Positions 17,496 to 26,249 of a stretch of DNA of 64,000 nt are shown here, one piece after another (positions within the stretch are counted from its first letter, which is position 1; the number at the start of each line of letters is the position of its first letter). Source of the DNA: Alphaproteobacteria bacterium (GTDB lineage: Bacteria; Pseudomonadota; Alphaproteobacteria; Micropepsales; Micropepsaceae); assembly GCA_019247845.1 (NCBI GenBank), contig JAFBAL010000041.1, positions 53,942-117,941 of the forward strand. The letters are read 5' to 3'. Below the pieces are notes generated by a model. It ran no database searches. It saw only the letters and a program-made list of their open reading frames with translations, and was not told the origin of the DNA. Made by a program: the position numbers and the translations under genes.

Positions 17496-18940
17496 GGGCG
17501 CGGCTCTCCAAGGACGCGGCCTCGCTCGCGCTCGGCGCCGACAAGGTCGCGCATGCGCTGATGCAGGCGGCGGCGAAGCGCGGCATCGCGCTGGATCTCA
17601 CGCGCACCGGATCGCGCGGGTTGGTGTGGCTGGAGCCGTTGCTCGAATTGGAGACGCACAACGGCTGGCAGGCCTTCGGGCCGCTGACACCCGCCGACGT
17701 GGACGGCGTGTTCGACGGCAGGGACGCGCTCGGCGATATCGAGGATCATCCCTGGATGAAGCGCCAGACGCGGCTGGTCTTCGCGCGCTGTGGCGCGACC
17801 GACCCATCTTCGCCGCCTGAAGGCGGCTTCGCCGGGCTAGTCCGCGCCCGCGAGCTCGGTCCCGCCGCCGTGCTCGACGAGGTCATCAAATCCGGCTTGC
17901 GCGGCCGCGGCGGCGCGGGCTTTCCCGCCGGCATCAAATGGAAGGGCTGCGCCGACGCGAGCGCAGAGCAGAAGTACATCGTCTGCAACGCGGACGAGGG
18001 CGACAGCGGCACCTTCGCCGACCGCATGCTGATGGAAGGCGATCCGTTCCTGCTGCTCGAAGGCATGGCGATCGCGGGTTTCGCGACCGGCGCCACCAAA
18101 GGCTACGTCTATATCCGCTCGGAATATCCGCACGCCATCGCTGCGATGCAAAGGGCGGCGGCGCTGTTCCGCGACATGGACATCGAGATCCGCATCGGCG
18201 CGGGCTCCTACGTTTGCGGCGAAGAGACCGCGCTGCTCGAAAGCCTGGAAGGCAAGCGCGGCCAGGTGCGGGCCAAGCCGCCGCTGCCGGTGCATCACGG
18301 GTTGTTCGGCAAGCCCACCGTCATCAACAACGTTCTCACCTTCGCGTCCGTGCCGGCGATCATGGAGAAGGGCGCAGCCTATTACGCCGGCCTCGGTCTG
18401 GGACGCTCGCGCGGCACCATGCCGGTGCAGCTCGCCGGCGACGTCAAGCATGGCGGGCTGTTCGAGACCGCGTTCGGTCTCACGCTGGGGGAATTGGTGA
18501 ACGACATCGGCGGCGGCACGCGCAGCGGGCGGCCCGTGCGCGCGGTGCAGGTCGGCGGGCCGCTCGGTGCCTATTTCCCGCCGTCCCTGTTCGACACGCC
18601 GTTCGACTACGAGGCCTTCGCGGCGCGTGACGGGCTGCTCGGCCATGGCGGCATCGTGGTGTTCAACGATAGCGTCGCCATGGCGCAGCAGGCGCGGTTC
18701 GCGATGGAATTCTGCGCGATCGAATCCTGCGGGAAATGCACGCCCTGCCGCATCGGATCGGTGCGCGGCCAGGAGGTGGTCGATCGTATCCTCCGTGGCG
18801 AGAACGTTAACGCGAATCTCGCCCTTCTGCGCGATCTTTGTGATACGATGAAGGCCGGATCGTTGTGCGCGCTCGGCGGCTTCGTGCCTTATCCCGTGCT
18901 CTCCGCGCTCAACCACTTCGGCGAGGATTTCGGTTCATGA
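17492..18940 (+). CDS. fdsB: NAD-dependent formate dehydrogenase, beta subunit
   Basis: 482 aa from GTG 17492. An N-terminal thioredoxin-like part is fused to a NuoF-like domain: the FMN/NADH-binding SGLRGRGGAGFPAGIKW near residue 140, the NADEGDSGTFADR stretch, GSYVCGEETALLESLEG, and the [4Fe-4S] motif ESCGKCTPCRIG near the end. This subunit carries FMN and hands electrons to NAD+. It is translationally coupled on both sides. Length and motifs are complete. Confidence 0.94.
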   Translation: MRARLSKDAASLALGADKVAHALMQAAAKRGIALDLTRTGSRGLVWLEPLLELETHNGWQAFGPLTPADVDGVFDGRDALGDIEDHPWMKRQTRLVFARCGATDPSSPPEGGFAGLVRARELGPAAVLDEVIKSGLRGRGGAGFPAGIKWKGCADASAEQKYIVCNADEGDSGTFADRMLMEGDPFLLLEGMAIAGFATGATKGYVYIRSEYPHAIAAMQRAAALFRDMDIEIRIGAGSYVCGEETALLESLEGKRGQVRAKPPLPVHHGLFGKPTVINNVLTFASVPAIMEKGAAYYAGLGLGRSRGTMPVQLAGDVKHGGLFETAFGLTLGELVNDIGGGTRSGRPVRAVQVGGPLGAYFPPSLFDTPFDYEAFAARDGLLGHGGIVVFNDSVAMAQQARFAMEFCAIESCGKCTPCRIGSVRGQEVVDRILRGENVNANLALLRDLCDTMKAGSLCALGGFVPYPVLSALNHFGEDFGS

Positions 18941-21768
18941 GCGGGATCGACCGCGGAACGCCGGCTTCGAAGAGCGGACGCAGCGTGTCGCTCACCGTCG
19001 ACGGCATGCAGGTCGAGGTGCCGGAAGGCAGCTCGATCATGCGCGCGGCGTCGCTGGCCGGCATCGCGGTCCCCAAGCTGTGCGCCACCGACAGCCTGAA
19101 CGCTTTCGGCTCGTGCCGGCTGTGCCTCGTCGAGATCGAGGGCCGCGCGGGCACGCCCGCCTCCTGCACCACGCCGGTGGCGCAGGGCATGGTCGTGCGT
19201 ACCGAGACCGAGCGCCTGAAGAAGCTGCGCCGCGGCGTGATGGAGCTCTACATCTCCGATCATCCGCTCGATTGCCTGACCTGCTCGGCGAACGGCGATT
19301 GCGAGCTGCAGGACATGGCGGGCGCGGTGGGCCTGCGCGAGGTGCGCTACGGATATGCCGGAGACAATCACCTGGCCGACGCGAAGGACGAGTCGAACCC
19401 CTACTTCACCTATGACCCGGCCAAATGCATCGTCTGCTCGCGCTGCGTGCGCGCCTGCGAGGAAGTGCAGGGCACCTTCGCGCTGACCATCGGCGGGCGC
19501 GGCTTCGAGAGCCGGGTGGCGGCGAGCGCGGACGTGCCGTTCCTGGAATCGGAATGCGTCTCCTGCGGCGCCTGCGTCCAGGCCTGCCCGACGGCGACCC
19601 TGATCGAGAAGTCGGTGATCGCCTCCGGCACGCCGGAGCGCAGCATCCAGACGACCTGCGGCTATTGCGGCGTGGGCTGCACCTTCGACGCCGAGATGCG
19701 TGGGCCCGAGGTCGTGCGCATGACGCCGTCGAAGAGCGGCAAAGCCAATTCGGGCCACTCTTGCATCAAAGGCCGCTTCGCCTGGGGCTATGCCCAGCAT
19801 CGCGACCGCATCCTGAAGCCGATGATCCGCGGGCATATCGACGAGCCCTGGCGCGAAGTGAGCTGGGACGAGGCCATCGCCCATGCCGCATCCGAGTTCA
19901 AGCGCATCCAGGCGAAATACGGCCGCGGCTCGGTCGGCGGCATCACCTCGTCGCGTTGCACCAACGAAGAGACCTATCTGGTGCAGAAGATGGTGCGCGC
20001 CGCGTTCGGCAACAACAATGTCGACACCTGCGCGCGCGTCTGCCATTCGCCGACGGGCTACGGCCTGAAGACGGCCTTCGGCACCTCGGCCGGCACGCAG
20101 GACTTCGTCTCGGTCGAGAAGGCCGACGTCATCGTCGTCATCGGCGCCAATCCGACCGACGGCCACCCCGTCTTCGCCTCGCGCATGAAGAAGCGTTTGC
20201 GCGAGGGCGCCAGGCTGATCGTCATCGATCCGCGCCGCATCGACCTGGTGCGCATGCCGCATGTCGAGGCGTCGCATCACCTGGCGCTGCGCCCCGGCAC
20301 GAACGTCGCGGTCTTGACCGCGATGGCGCATGTCGTCGTGACCGAAGGGCTGATCGCCCAGAAATTCGTGACCGAGCGCTGCGACCCCGACGCCTATGCC
20401 GAATGGGCCGCCTTCGTCGCCAGCCCTGAGCGCAGCCCGGAAGCGACCGAGGCCGCCACCGGCGTTCCCGCCGCCAGCTTGCGCGAAGCCGCGAGGCTCT
20501 ATGCGACAGGCGGCAACGGCGCGATCTATTACGGGCTGGGCGTCACCGAGCACAGCCAGGGCACCACCGCGGTGATGTGCATCGCCAACCTTGCGATGGC
20601 GACCGGCAATATCGGCAAGGAAGGCGTCGGCGTGAACCCGCTGCGCGGCCAGAACAACGTGCAGGGCTCGTGCGACATGGGCTCGTTCCCGCACGAGCTG
20701 TCGGGCTATCGCCACATCTCGGACGCCGCGGTGCGCTCGCTGTTCGAGGCGGCCTGGGGTGTCGGCCTCGATGCCGAGCCTGGCCTACGCATTCCCAACA
20801 TGCTCGACGCCGCGGTCGACGGCACCTTCAAGGGCCTGTTCGTGCAGGGCGAGGACATCGCCCAGTCCGATCCGGACACCAAGCACGTCGTCGGCGGGCT
20901 GATGGCGATGGAATGCGTCGTGGTGCAGGACCTGTTCCTGAACGAGACCGCGAACTACGCCCATGTCTTCCTGCCCGGCTCGACCTTCCTGGAGAAAGAC
21001 GGCACCTTCACCAATGCCGAGCGCCGCATCCAGCGCGTGCGCCGCGCGATGGCGCCCAAGAACGGCTATGCCGATTGGGAGATCGTGATGATGCTGTCGG
21101 AAGCGCTGGGCTATCCGATGGCCTACAAGCATCCGTCCGAGATCATGGACGAGATCGCGCGGCTGACGCCGACCTTCGCGGGCGTGACCTACGACAAGCT
21201 CGAGACGGGCTCGATCCAATGGCCGTGCAACGATCGCGCGCCGCAGGGCACGCCGGTCATGCATATCGGCGGCTTCGCGCGCGGCAAGGGCATGTTCGTG
21301 ATGACGGAATACGTGCCGACGGAAGAGAAGGTGGGCCCGCGCTTCCCGCTGCTGCTGACCACGGGCCGCATCCTCTCCCAGTACAATGTCGGCGCGCAGA
21401 CGCGGCGCACCGCCAATACGCTGTGGCACACCGAAGACCGGCTCGAGATCCATCCCCACGACGCCGAGCAGCGCGGCATCGTCGACGGCACCTGGGTGAA
21501 GCTTTCCAGCCGCGCCGGCGCGACCTCGCTTCGCGCGCAGGTCACCGACCGCGTGGCGCCTGGCGTCGTCTATACGACCTTCCACCATCCCACCACCCAG
21601 GCGAACGTGGTGACGAGCGACTATTCCGACTGGGCGACCAGCTGTCCCGAATACAAGGTGACGGCGGTGCAGGTGGCGGCGTCGAACGGACCCACCGACT
21701 GGCAGCGCGAATACGGGGCGCATTCGGAACGGGCGCGCCGCATCGCCGAAGTCGAGCCGGCCGAGTGA
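18937..21768 (+). CDS. fdsA: NAD-dependent formate dehydrogenase, catalytic alpha subunit
   Basis: 943 aa from ATG 18937 (ATGA overlap with fdsB). An N-terminal [2Fe-2S] ferredoxin domain, a His/Cys cluster segment (DHPLDCLTCSANGDCEL), two [4Fe-4S] motifs (CIVCSRCVRAC and CVSCGACVQAC), another [4Fe-4S] motif (TCGYCGVGC) and the bis-MGD molybdopterin domain. The active-site segment is CARVCHSPTGYGL with a cysteine, not selenocysteine, ligand to Mo or W. The C-terminal molydopterin dinucleotide-binding domain contains TTGRILSQYN. It oxidises formate in the cytoplasm. No truncation. Confidence 0.95.
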   Translation: MSGIDRGTPASKSGRSVSLTVDGMQVEVPEGSSIMRAASLAGIAVPKLCATDSLNAFGSCRLCLVEIEGRAGTPASCTTPVAQGMVVRTETERLKKLRRGVMELYISDHPLDCLTCSANGDCELQDMAGAVGLREVRYGYAGDNHLADAKDESNPYFTYDPAKCIVCSRCVRACEEVQGTFALTIGGRGFESRVAASADVPFLESECVSCGACVQACPTATLIEKSVIASGTPERSIQTTCGYCGVGCTFDAEMRGPEVVRMTPSKSGKANSGHSCIKGRFAWGYAQHRDRILKPMIRGHIDEPWREVSWDEAIAHAASEFKRIQAKYGRGSVGGITSSRCTNEETYLVQKMVRAAFGNNNVDTCARVCHSPTGYGLKTAFGTSAGTQDFVSVEKADVIVVIGANPTDGHPVFASRMKKRLREGARLIVIDPRRIDLVRMPHVEASHHLALRPGTNVAVLTAMAHVVVTEGLIAQKFVTERCDPDAYAEWAAFVASPERSPEATEAATGVPAASLREAARLYATGGNGAIYYGLGVTEHSQGTTAVMCIANLAMATGNIGKEGVGVNPLRGQNNVQGSCDMGSFPHELSGYRHISDAAVRSLFEAAWGVGLDAEPGLRIPNMLDAAVDGTFKGLFVQGEDIAQSDPDTKHVVGGLMAMECVVVQDLFLNETANYAHVFLPGSTFLEKDGTFTNAERRIQRVRRAMAPKNGYADWEIVMMLSEALGYPMAYKHPSEIMDEIARLTPTFAGVTYDKLETGSIQWPCNDRAPQGTPVMHIGGFARGKGMFVMTEYVPTEEKVGPRFPLLLTTGRILSQYNVGAQTRRTANTLWHTEDRLEIHPHDAEQRGIVDGTWVKLSSRAGATSLRAQVTDRVAPGVVYTTFHHPTTQANVVTSDYSDWATSCPEYKVTAVQVAASNGPTDWQREYGAHSERARRIAEVEPAE

Positions 21769-22538
21769 AGGCCTCGCGCCTCGCGATCGGACGGACGAGC
21801 GTCACGAACGGCGCGCGTGTCGTGCCGGAAGAGACACCCATCGCCTTCACCTATGGCCGCCAGACCTATGCGGTGATGATGGCGAGTCCCCGCGACCTGG
21901 AGGACTTCGCGCGCGGCTTCTCGTTCACCGAAGGCATCGCGCGACCGGACGAGATCGCCGAGCTCGAGATCGTCGAGCACGTCCAAGGCGTCGAGCTGCG
22001 CATGAGCTTGTGCGACGGCCGCGACGTGGCGCTGCAGGGCAGGCGCCGCAAGCTCGCGGGTCCCGTGGGCTGCGGGTTGTGCGGCGTGGAGAGCCTGGAG
22101 GCGGCGATCCGGCCCGTGCGGCAGGTGACGTCCGATATCCGCGTCGACCGCGACGCCGTCTTCGCCGCGCTGGCGCGCTTGAGCGCGCATCAGGCGCTCA
22201 ATGCGCAGACGCGCGCGGTGCACGGCGCGGGCTTCTGGCCGCTGGCTGCGAACGACTATGCGGCGGTGCGCGAGGACGTCGGCCGCCACAACGCGCTCGA
22301 CAAGCTCTGCGGCGCGCTCGGCTGTGACGCGAGCGGCGGCATGGTGGTGCTGACCAGCCGCGTCTCCATCGAGATGGTGCAGAAAACGGCGGCGATGAAC
22401 GGCGCGATCATCGTGGCGGTGTCGGCGCCGACGGCGCTCGCGCTTCAGACGGCGCAGGCCGCGGGCATCACGCTGGTGGCCGTCGCGCGCGACGACGCCT
22501 TCGAGGTCTTCACCGGCGCGGAAAGGATCGTCGCATGA
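21765..22538 (+). CDS. fdhD: Formate dehydrogenase accessory sulfurtransferase FdhD
   Basis: 257 aa from GTG 21765, overlapping fdsA. FdhD (FdsC in fds operons) transfers sulfur to the molybdenum cofactor before insertion into FdsA. The CxxC sulfur-relay motif is in GCGLCGVES; REDVGRHNALDK and TSRVSIEMVQKTA are conserved FdhD segments. It is placed between fdsA and fdsD in the usual order. Complete and typical in length. Confidence 0.94.
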   Translation: MKASRLAIGRTSVTNGARVVPEETPIAFTYGRQTYAVMMASPRDLEDFARGFSFTEGIARPDEIAELEIVEHVQGVELRMSLCDGRDVALQGRRRKLAGPVGCGLCGVESLEAAIRPVRQVTSDIRVDRDAVFAALARLSAHQALNAQTRAVHGAGFWPLAANDYAAVREDVGRHNALDKLCGALGCDASGGMVVLTSRVSIEMVQKTAAMNGAIIVAVSAPTALALQTAQAAGITLVAVARDDAFEVFTGAERIVA

Positions 22539-22750
22539 ACACGGACGAGAAGCTGGTCGTCACCGCCAACCAGGTCGCGGCCTTCTTCGCCGTCCAGGGC
22601 GAGGCGCGCGCCGTGCCCGCCATCGCCGACCATTTCAGGAAGTTCTGGGACCCGCAGATGCGCCGCCGCTTCCTCGGCGCCGATCACGCACGGCTTCATC
22701 CGCTCGCGAAGCAAGCTGCACTGCTGCTGGCAGATCCTCCGGCTCGTTGA
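22535..22750 (+). CDS. fdsD: Formate dehydrogenase delta subunit
   Basis: 71 aa, ATGA overlap with fdhD. It matches the small FdsD family: KLVVTANQVAAFFA, then AIADHFRKFWDPQMRRR and a short C-terminal helix. FdsD assists maturation or stability of the FdsGBA complex. Its last 116 bases overlap the 3' end of mobA on the other strand, an unusually long convergent overlap. Confidence 0.88.
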   Translation: MNTDEKLVVTANQVAAFFAVQGEARAVPAIADHFRKFWDPQMRRRFLGADHARLHPLAKQAALLLADPPAR

Positions 22751-23261
22751 CGTTGAAGAACGCGAAATCGGGCGCGTCGGCCATATCGATCTCGACGCCG
22801 CCCAGCGCCGCCAGCGCGCCGCGGACGCTCTTGCCGACATGTGTCCTCATCCCGGCGAGCGCCGATTTGGGCCACAGGCCGCAGACCGGCATGCCTTTGA
22901 CGATCGCAGGCCCGCCCGCGGCGGCCAGCTGCGCGACCAGGTCCACGGGCAGGAACGGCGCGTCGCAGGGAAAGGTCGCGAGCCACTCGCCGTCCAGCCA
23001 TTCGAGCCCGGTGACGATGCCGCAGACCGGGCCCTGCTGCGCATCGAAAAGGTCGGGAACGACGTCGGGATAAGAGGAATAGGCCGCCGCCATCGTTCGC
23101 GGGACGTCGATGGCGAGCCGGCGCACCTGCGGCCGCGCGCGCGCGATGACGGCGTCGACCAGCGTTTTCCCCAGGAACGGCAGCAGCGGCTTGTGCGTGC
23201 CCATGCGCGACGACGCCCCGCCCGCCAGGACGATGCCGTCGATGGTCGGGGGCGCGCTCAG
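22635..23261 (-). CDS. mobA: Molybdenum cofactor guanylyltransferase
   Basis: About 209 aa if started at the CTG at 23261. The family's N-terminal nucleotide-binding motif (IVLAGGASSRMG) lies partly upstream of the only ATG (23204), so the true start must be earlier; upstream of the CTG there is an in-frame stop and no ATG, GTG or TTG. The CTG overlaps the stop of the preceding gene as CTGA, consistent with coupling. Other motifs: FPCDAPFLP and FNVNEPEDL. MobA adds GMP to molybdopterin, producing the cofactor needed by FdsA, which explains its location. Confidence 0.8.
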   Translation of the reverse strand: MSAPPTIDGIVLAGGASSRMGTHKPLLPFLGKTLVDAVIARARPQVRRLAIDVPRTMAAAYSSYPDVVPDLFDAQQGPVCGIVTGLEWLDGEWLATFPCDAPFLPVDLVAQLAAAGGPAIVKGMPVCGLWPKSALAGMRTHVGKSVRGALAALGGVEIDMADAPDFAFFNVNEPEDLPAAVQLASRADEAVRDRRRGSGGASAGPRTS

Positions 23262-23629
23262 TGCCGGGCGCTGAAGGCTTGTGCCGCTGCGTTATAGGCG
23301 GCAGCGACCTGCTCCTTCTGCTTCTGGTTGGCCGCGGCCTTGCCCTCGATCTGCTTGACGATGTGCACCGGCACGTTCGAATGCATGAAGAACGCGGTGT
23401 TCTGCTGCTTGCCGAGAGCGCGGCCGAGGCACTGCTGATAGGAATCCGACACCCGCATGAAGCCGTTTGCCGCGTCGTGCGCGGCATCGAGCTCGGCCGC
23501 CGTGGCGGGCGCGCCGATCGCGGGCGCCGCCGGAGCGTCGCAGGCCGGCGCGTAGTTGTAGTCTTCGTCCGCGGCCGCCGCCGTGGCGAACAGCGCGAAG
23601 GTGGCGGTCAGCAGAATTTTCCTGGTCAT
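23258..23629 (-). CDS. Small secreted protein, paralogue of the gene at 12026-12406
   Basis: 123 aa with a signal peptide (MTRKILLTATFALFATAAAA). The mature part has a Pro/Ala-rich segment with one Cys (APACDAP), then SDSYQQCLGRALGK, and a C-terminal helix ANQKQKEQVAAAYNAAAQAF. The match to the gene at 12026 in Cys placement and C-terminal helix makes them paralogues. It lies directly upstream of mobA with a four-base overlap, but no functional link is evident. Confidence 0.7.
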   Translation of the reverse strand: MTRKILLTATFALFATAAAADEDYNYAPACDAPAAPAIGAPATAAELDAAHDAANGFMRVSDSYQQCLGRALGKQQNTAFFMHSNVPVHIVKQIEGKAAANQKQKEQVAAAYNAAAQAFSARH

Positions 23630-23656
23630 GGGAACCTCGTTTGATCTGGGCGAAGC

Positions 23657-24025
23657 TTACATCCGCGCCGCCGCGCCATCAACGGTTGCGAAGAAACCAT
23701 CGGCGATCATGGCGGGGACGGCGACGGCGATGCCCAGTAAAATCAGGGCCCACATCGCCCAGATGATCGTGGTCTGACGGCGGACGAGCGCCGCGGCCCT
23801 GCCTTGGCGTTCCTGCGCCCGCAGCACCGTCATCACCATCACTGGAACGGCCGACAGCCCGGCCGCGACAAACAGCACCAGATAGCCGATCATGAACGGC
23901 AGCTGCATGCTCCTCGGCGGCGGCGCCATGCCCGACGCCGCGAGCACGTTGCCGACGATGGGAACGACGAGCAGCGCCGCGAACAATCCGGCGCAGATCC
24001 ACACATGGGCGCGCAGGCTGAGCAT
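23657..24025 (-). CDS. Small membrane protein
   Basis: 122 aa from ATG 24025 (MLSLRAHVW), which overlaps the stop of the upstream LD-carboxypeptidase gene. Three hydrophobic segments: VWICAGLFAALLVVPIVGNVLA, LPFMIGYLVLFVAAGLSAVPVMVM and TIIWAMWALILLGIAVAVPAMIA. A charged loop (RAQERQGRAAALVRRQ) lies between the second and third. Unknown family. Coupling to ldcA suggests an envelope-related role. Confidence 0.65.
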   Translation of the reverse strand: MLSLRAHVWICAGLFAALLVVPIVGNVLAASGMAPPPRSMQLPFMIGYLVLFVAAGLSAVPVMVMTVLRAQERQGRAAALVRRQTTIIWAMWALILLGIAVAVPAMIADGFFATVDGAAARM

Positions 24026-24852
24026 CAGGGCCTTCCGAAGGGCACGACCTTGTTGTCGACGTCGTGACCGATATCGGCGCGGCCCAGATAGGGGATGGCG
24101 AAGCGCGCGCACCAGCGCCGCACGATCTCCTCCTCGCCTTCGCCGAAATCGGGATCGTTGGGCTGCACGTCGCTGACGCGGCCCAGCCGGATGCCCTTGA
24201 GCCCGCGCATGTGCTTGTGCGCGAGGATGTGAAATACCGCGCGGTCGAGGCGGTACATGTGCTCGGAGACGTCCTCGAGCATCAGCACGTGGCCGGTGAG
24301 GTCGGGCTCGACCTCGGTGCCCAGCATGTGGCTCAGCACGGTGATGTTGAACGCGGCGCAGGGCGGGTCGAGATGCGGCTCCAGCGTGTCGGGGCTGCGC
24401 TCGACCAGCCAGCGCAAGCCACGCGCCACCGCCGCCTCGCCGCCCTCGCGCTTCAGGTCGGCCGGCATGGGGCCATGCGCCACGCGGCAGCCTTGGGCAT
24501 ACAGCCCGCCCAGCAGGTAGCCCATGTCGCTATAGCCAAGATAGGTCTTCCGTTTCGCCGCGGGCGAGAGCTCGGCCGTCACCTGTCCTGCGATGCGTCC
24601 CGACCCATAGCCGCCCCGCGCGAACCACACCGCATCGAACGACGCGTCGTCGGCGAAGTCGCGAAAGGCTTCGGCGCGCGCCTCGTCGCCGCCGGCGAAA
24701 TGGCCGCTCGAGAGAAAGCATTGCGGATGGAAGGTGAGCGTCGCGCGTCCGGGATAGAGCCGCTCGGCCAGCGCGGCGACGCGCTCCGCCAGCTCGGGCG
24801 CGATGCGCGAGGCGGGCGCCACGATGCCGATGCGCGTTCGACTTTGCGGCAT
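24025..24852 (-). CDS. ldcA: LD-carboxypeptidase (peptidase S66)
   Basis: 275 aa from ATG 24852 (MPQSRTRIG); an ATG 24 bases earlier overlaps the divergent mpl start and is less likely. S66 features: IGIVAPAS at the N-terminus, WFARGGYGSGRI, KTYLGYSDMGYLL in the place of the nucleophile region (Ser in GYSD), and LMLEDVSEHMYRLDR with the catalytic Glu. These enzymes remove D-Ala from murein tetrapeptides in the cytoplasm. It stands head to head with mpl, whose product uses the resulting tripeptide. Confidence 0.85.
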   Translation of the reverse strand: MPQSRTRIGIVAPASRIAPELAERVAALAERLYPGRATLTFHPQCFLSSGHFAGGDEARAEAFRDFADDASFDAVWFARGGYGSGRIAGQVTAELSPAAKRKTYLGYSDMGYLLGGLYAQGCRVAHGPMPADLKREGGEAAVARGLRWLVERSPDTLEPHLDPPCAAFNITVLSHMLGTEVEPDLTGHVLMLEDVSEHMYRLDRAVFHILAHKHMRGLKGIRLGRVSDVQPNDPDFGEGEEEIVRRWCARFAIPYLGRADIGHDVDNKVVPFGRP

Positions 24853-24874
24853 GCTTCGCTTATAGCCTTCGGCC

Positions 24875-26227
24875 ATGGATCACGACAGGCCTTATTTCTT
24901 TTGCGGCATCGGCGGCAGCGGCATGCTGCCGCTCGCGCTCATCCTGCGCGAGCGGGGCGCGCGCGTCGCGGGCTCGGACCGCGCGCTCGACCAGGGCCGC
25001 ACGGCCGCGAAATTCGACTTCCTGCGCGCCCGGGGCGTCGCACTCTTCGCCCAGGACGGCAGCGGCGTGACCGATCCGCGCCAGATCGTCGTCTGCTCGG
25101 CCGCGGTGGAGGAGACCGTGCCCGACGTGCAGTCGGCGCGCCGCGTCGGCGCCCAGCTGATGACGCGCGCGAACCTGCTGGCCGAGCTGTTCAACGCCGC
25201 GCCCGCCAGCATCGGCGTCGCCGGGACCAGCGGCAAGTCGACCACGACCGGCATGATCGGCTGGATCCTCAAAGCGACGGGCCGCGACCCGACGGTGATG
25301 AACGGCGCGGTGATGACCAACTTCGTCTCGCCCGATGCGCCGTTCGCTTCGGCGCTGGTGGGCGCAAGCGGCATCTTCGTCAGCGAGGTCGACGAGAGCG
25401 ACGGCTCGATCGCGCAATATTCGCCGACCGTGGCGGTGGTGAACAACATCTCGCTCGACCACAAATCGATGGACGAGCTGCGCGCGCTGTTCCGCGACTT
25501 CATCGCCAAGGCGAGGACCGCGGTGCTCAACCTCGACAACGACGAGACCGCCGCGCTGGTGCGTCCCGGCGCGCTCACCTACAGCCTGAAGGACGCGCAC
25601 GACATCGCGCCGCAGCCCGGCGGCATCGCGTTCACCCTGGAAGGCCGGCGCGTGAAACTCCAGGTGCCCGGCCGTCACAACGTCTCCAACGCGCTGGCGG
25701 CGCTGGCCGCGTCGCGTGCCGTGGGCGTGCCGTTCGCGCAAGCCTGCGACGCGCTGGAAGGCTTCAAGGGCGTGCGCCGCAGGCTCGAGGTCGTGGGGCA
25801 GGCGGGCGGCGTGACGGTGATCGACGACTTCGCGCACAATCCCGACAAGATCGCCGCCACCCTCGCCACCTTGCACGACTTCCCCGGCCGGCTGCTCGTG
25901 ATGTTCCAGCCGCACGGCTTCAGCCCGCTGGCCAAGATGCGCGCCGAGTTCGTCGCGTGCTTTGCGCAAAATCTCGCCCCCGACGACGTGCTCGTCATGC
26001 CGGAGCCCGTCTATTTCGGCGGTACCACGACGCGCAGCGTCACCAGCGCCGACATCGCCGCCGGCGTGCGTGATGGCGGCCGCGAGGCCTTCGCCTTCCC
26101 CGATCGCGCCGCCTGCGGTGCGGCGCTGCGCGAGCGCGCCCGGTCCGGCGACCGCATCGTGGTGATGGGCGCGCGCGACGACACGTTGACCGCCTTCGCG
26201 AACGAGTTGCTGTCGAAGCTGGCGTGA
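24875..26227 (+). CDS. mpl: UDP-N-acetylmuramate:L-Ala-gamma-D-Glu-meso-DAP ligase
   Basis: 450 aa Mur ligase. N-terminal UDP-binding Rossmann motif [17 protein letters not shown]-loop [14 protein letters not shown], a His/Asn segment ([13 protein letters not shown]), a C-terminal domain with [11 protein letters not shown] and [10 protein letters not shown]. Mpl is told from MurC by recycling context and this C-terminal form; it attaches recovered murein tripeptide to UDP-MurNAc. The divergent neighbour is ldcA, the enzyme making that tripeptide, which supports Mpl over MurC. Confidence 0.85.
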   Translation: MDHDRPYFFCGIGGSGMLPLALILRERGARVAGSDRALDQGRTAAKFDFLRARGVALFAQDGSGVTDPRQIVVCSAAVEETVPDVQSARRVGAQLMTRANLLAELFNAAPASIGVAGTSGKSTTTGMIGWILKATGRDPTVMNGAVMTNFVSPDAPFASALVGASGIFVSEVDESDGSIAQYSPTVAVVNNISLDHKSMDELRALFRDFIAKARTAVLNLDNDETAALVRPGALTYSLKDAHDIAPQPGGIAFTLEGRRVKLQVPGRHNVSNALAALAASRAVGVPFAQACDALEGFKGVRRRLEVVGQAGGVTVIDDFAHNPDKIAATLATLHDFPGRLLVMFQPHGFSPLAKMRAEFVACFAQNLAPDDVLVMPEPVYFGGTTTRSVTSADIAAGVRDGGREAFAFPDRAACGAALRERARSGDRIVVMGARDDTLTAFANELLSKLA

Positions 26228-26249
26228 GTACGCGGCTGCTTGCGCGGCG

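Noticed and set aside
18889..20715. 608-codon minus-strand open frame within fdsA
   Set aside because: Antisense shadow of a well-conserved gene; no recognisable domain.
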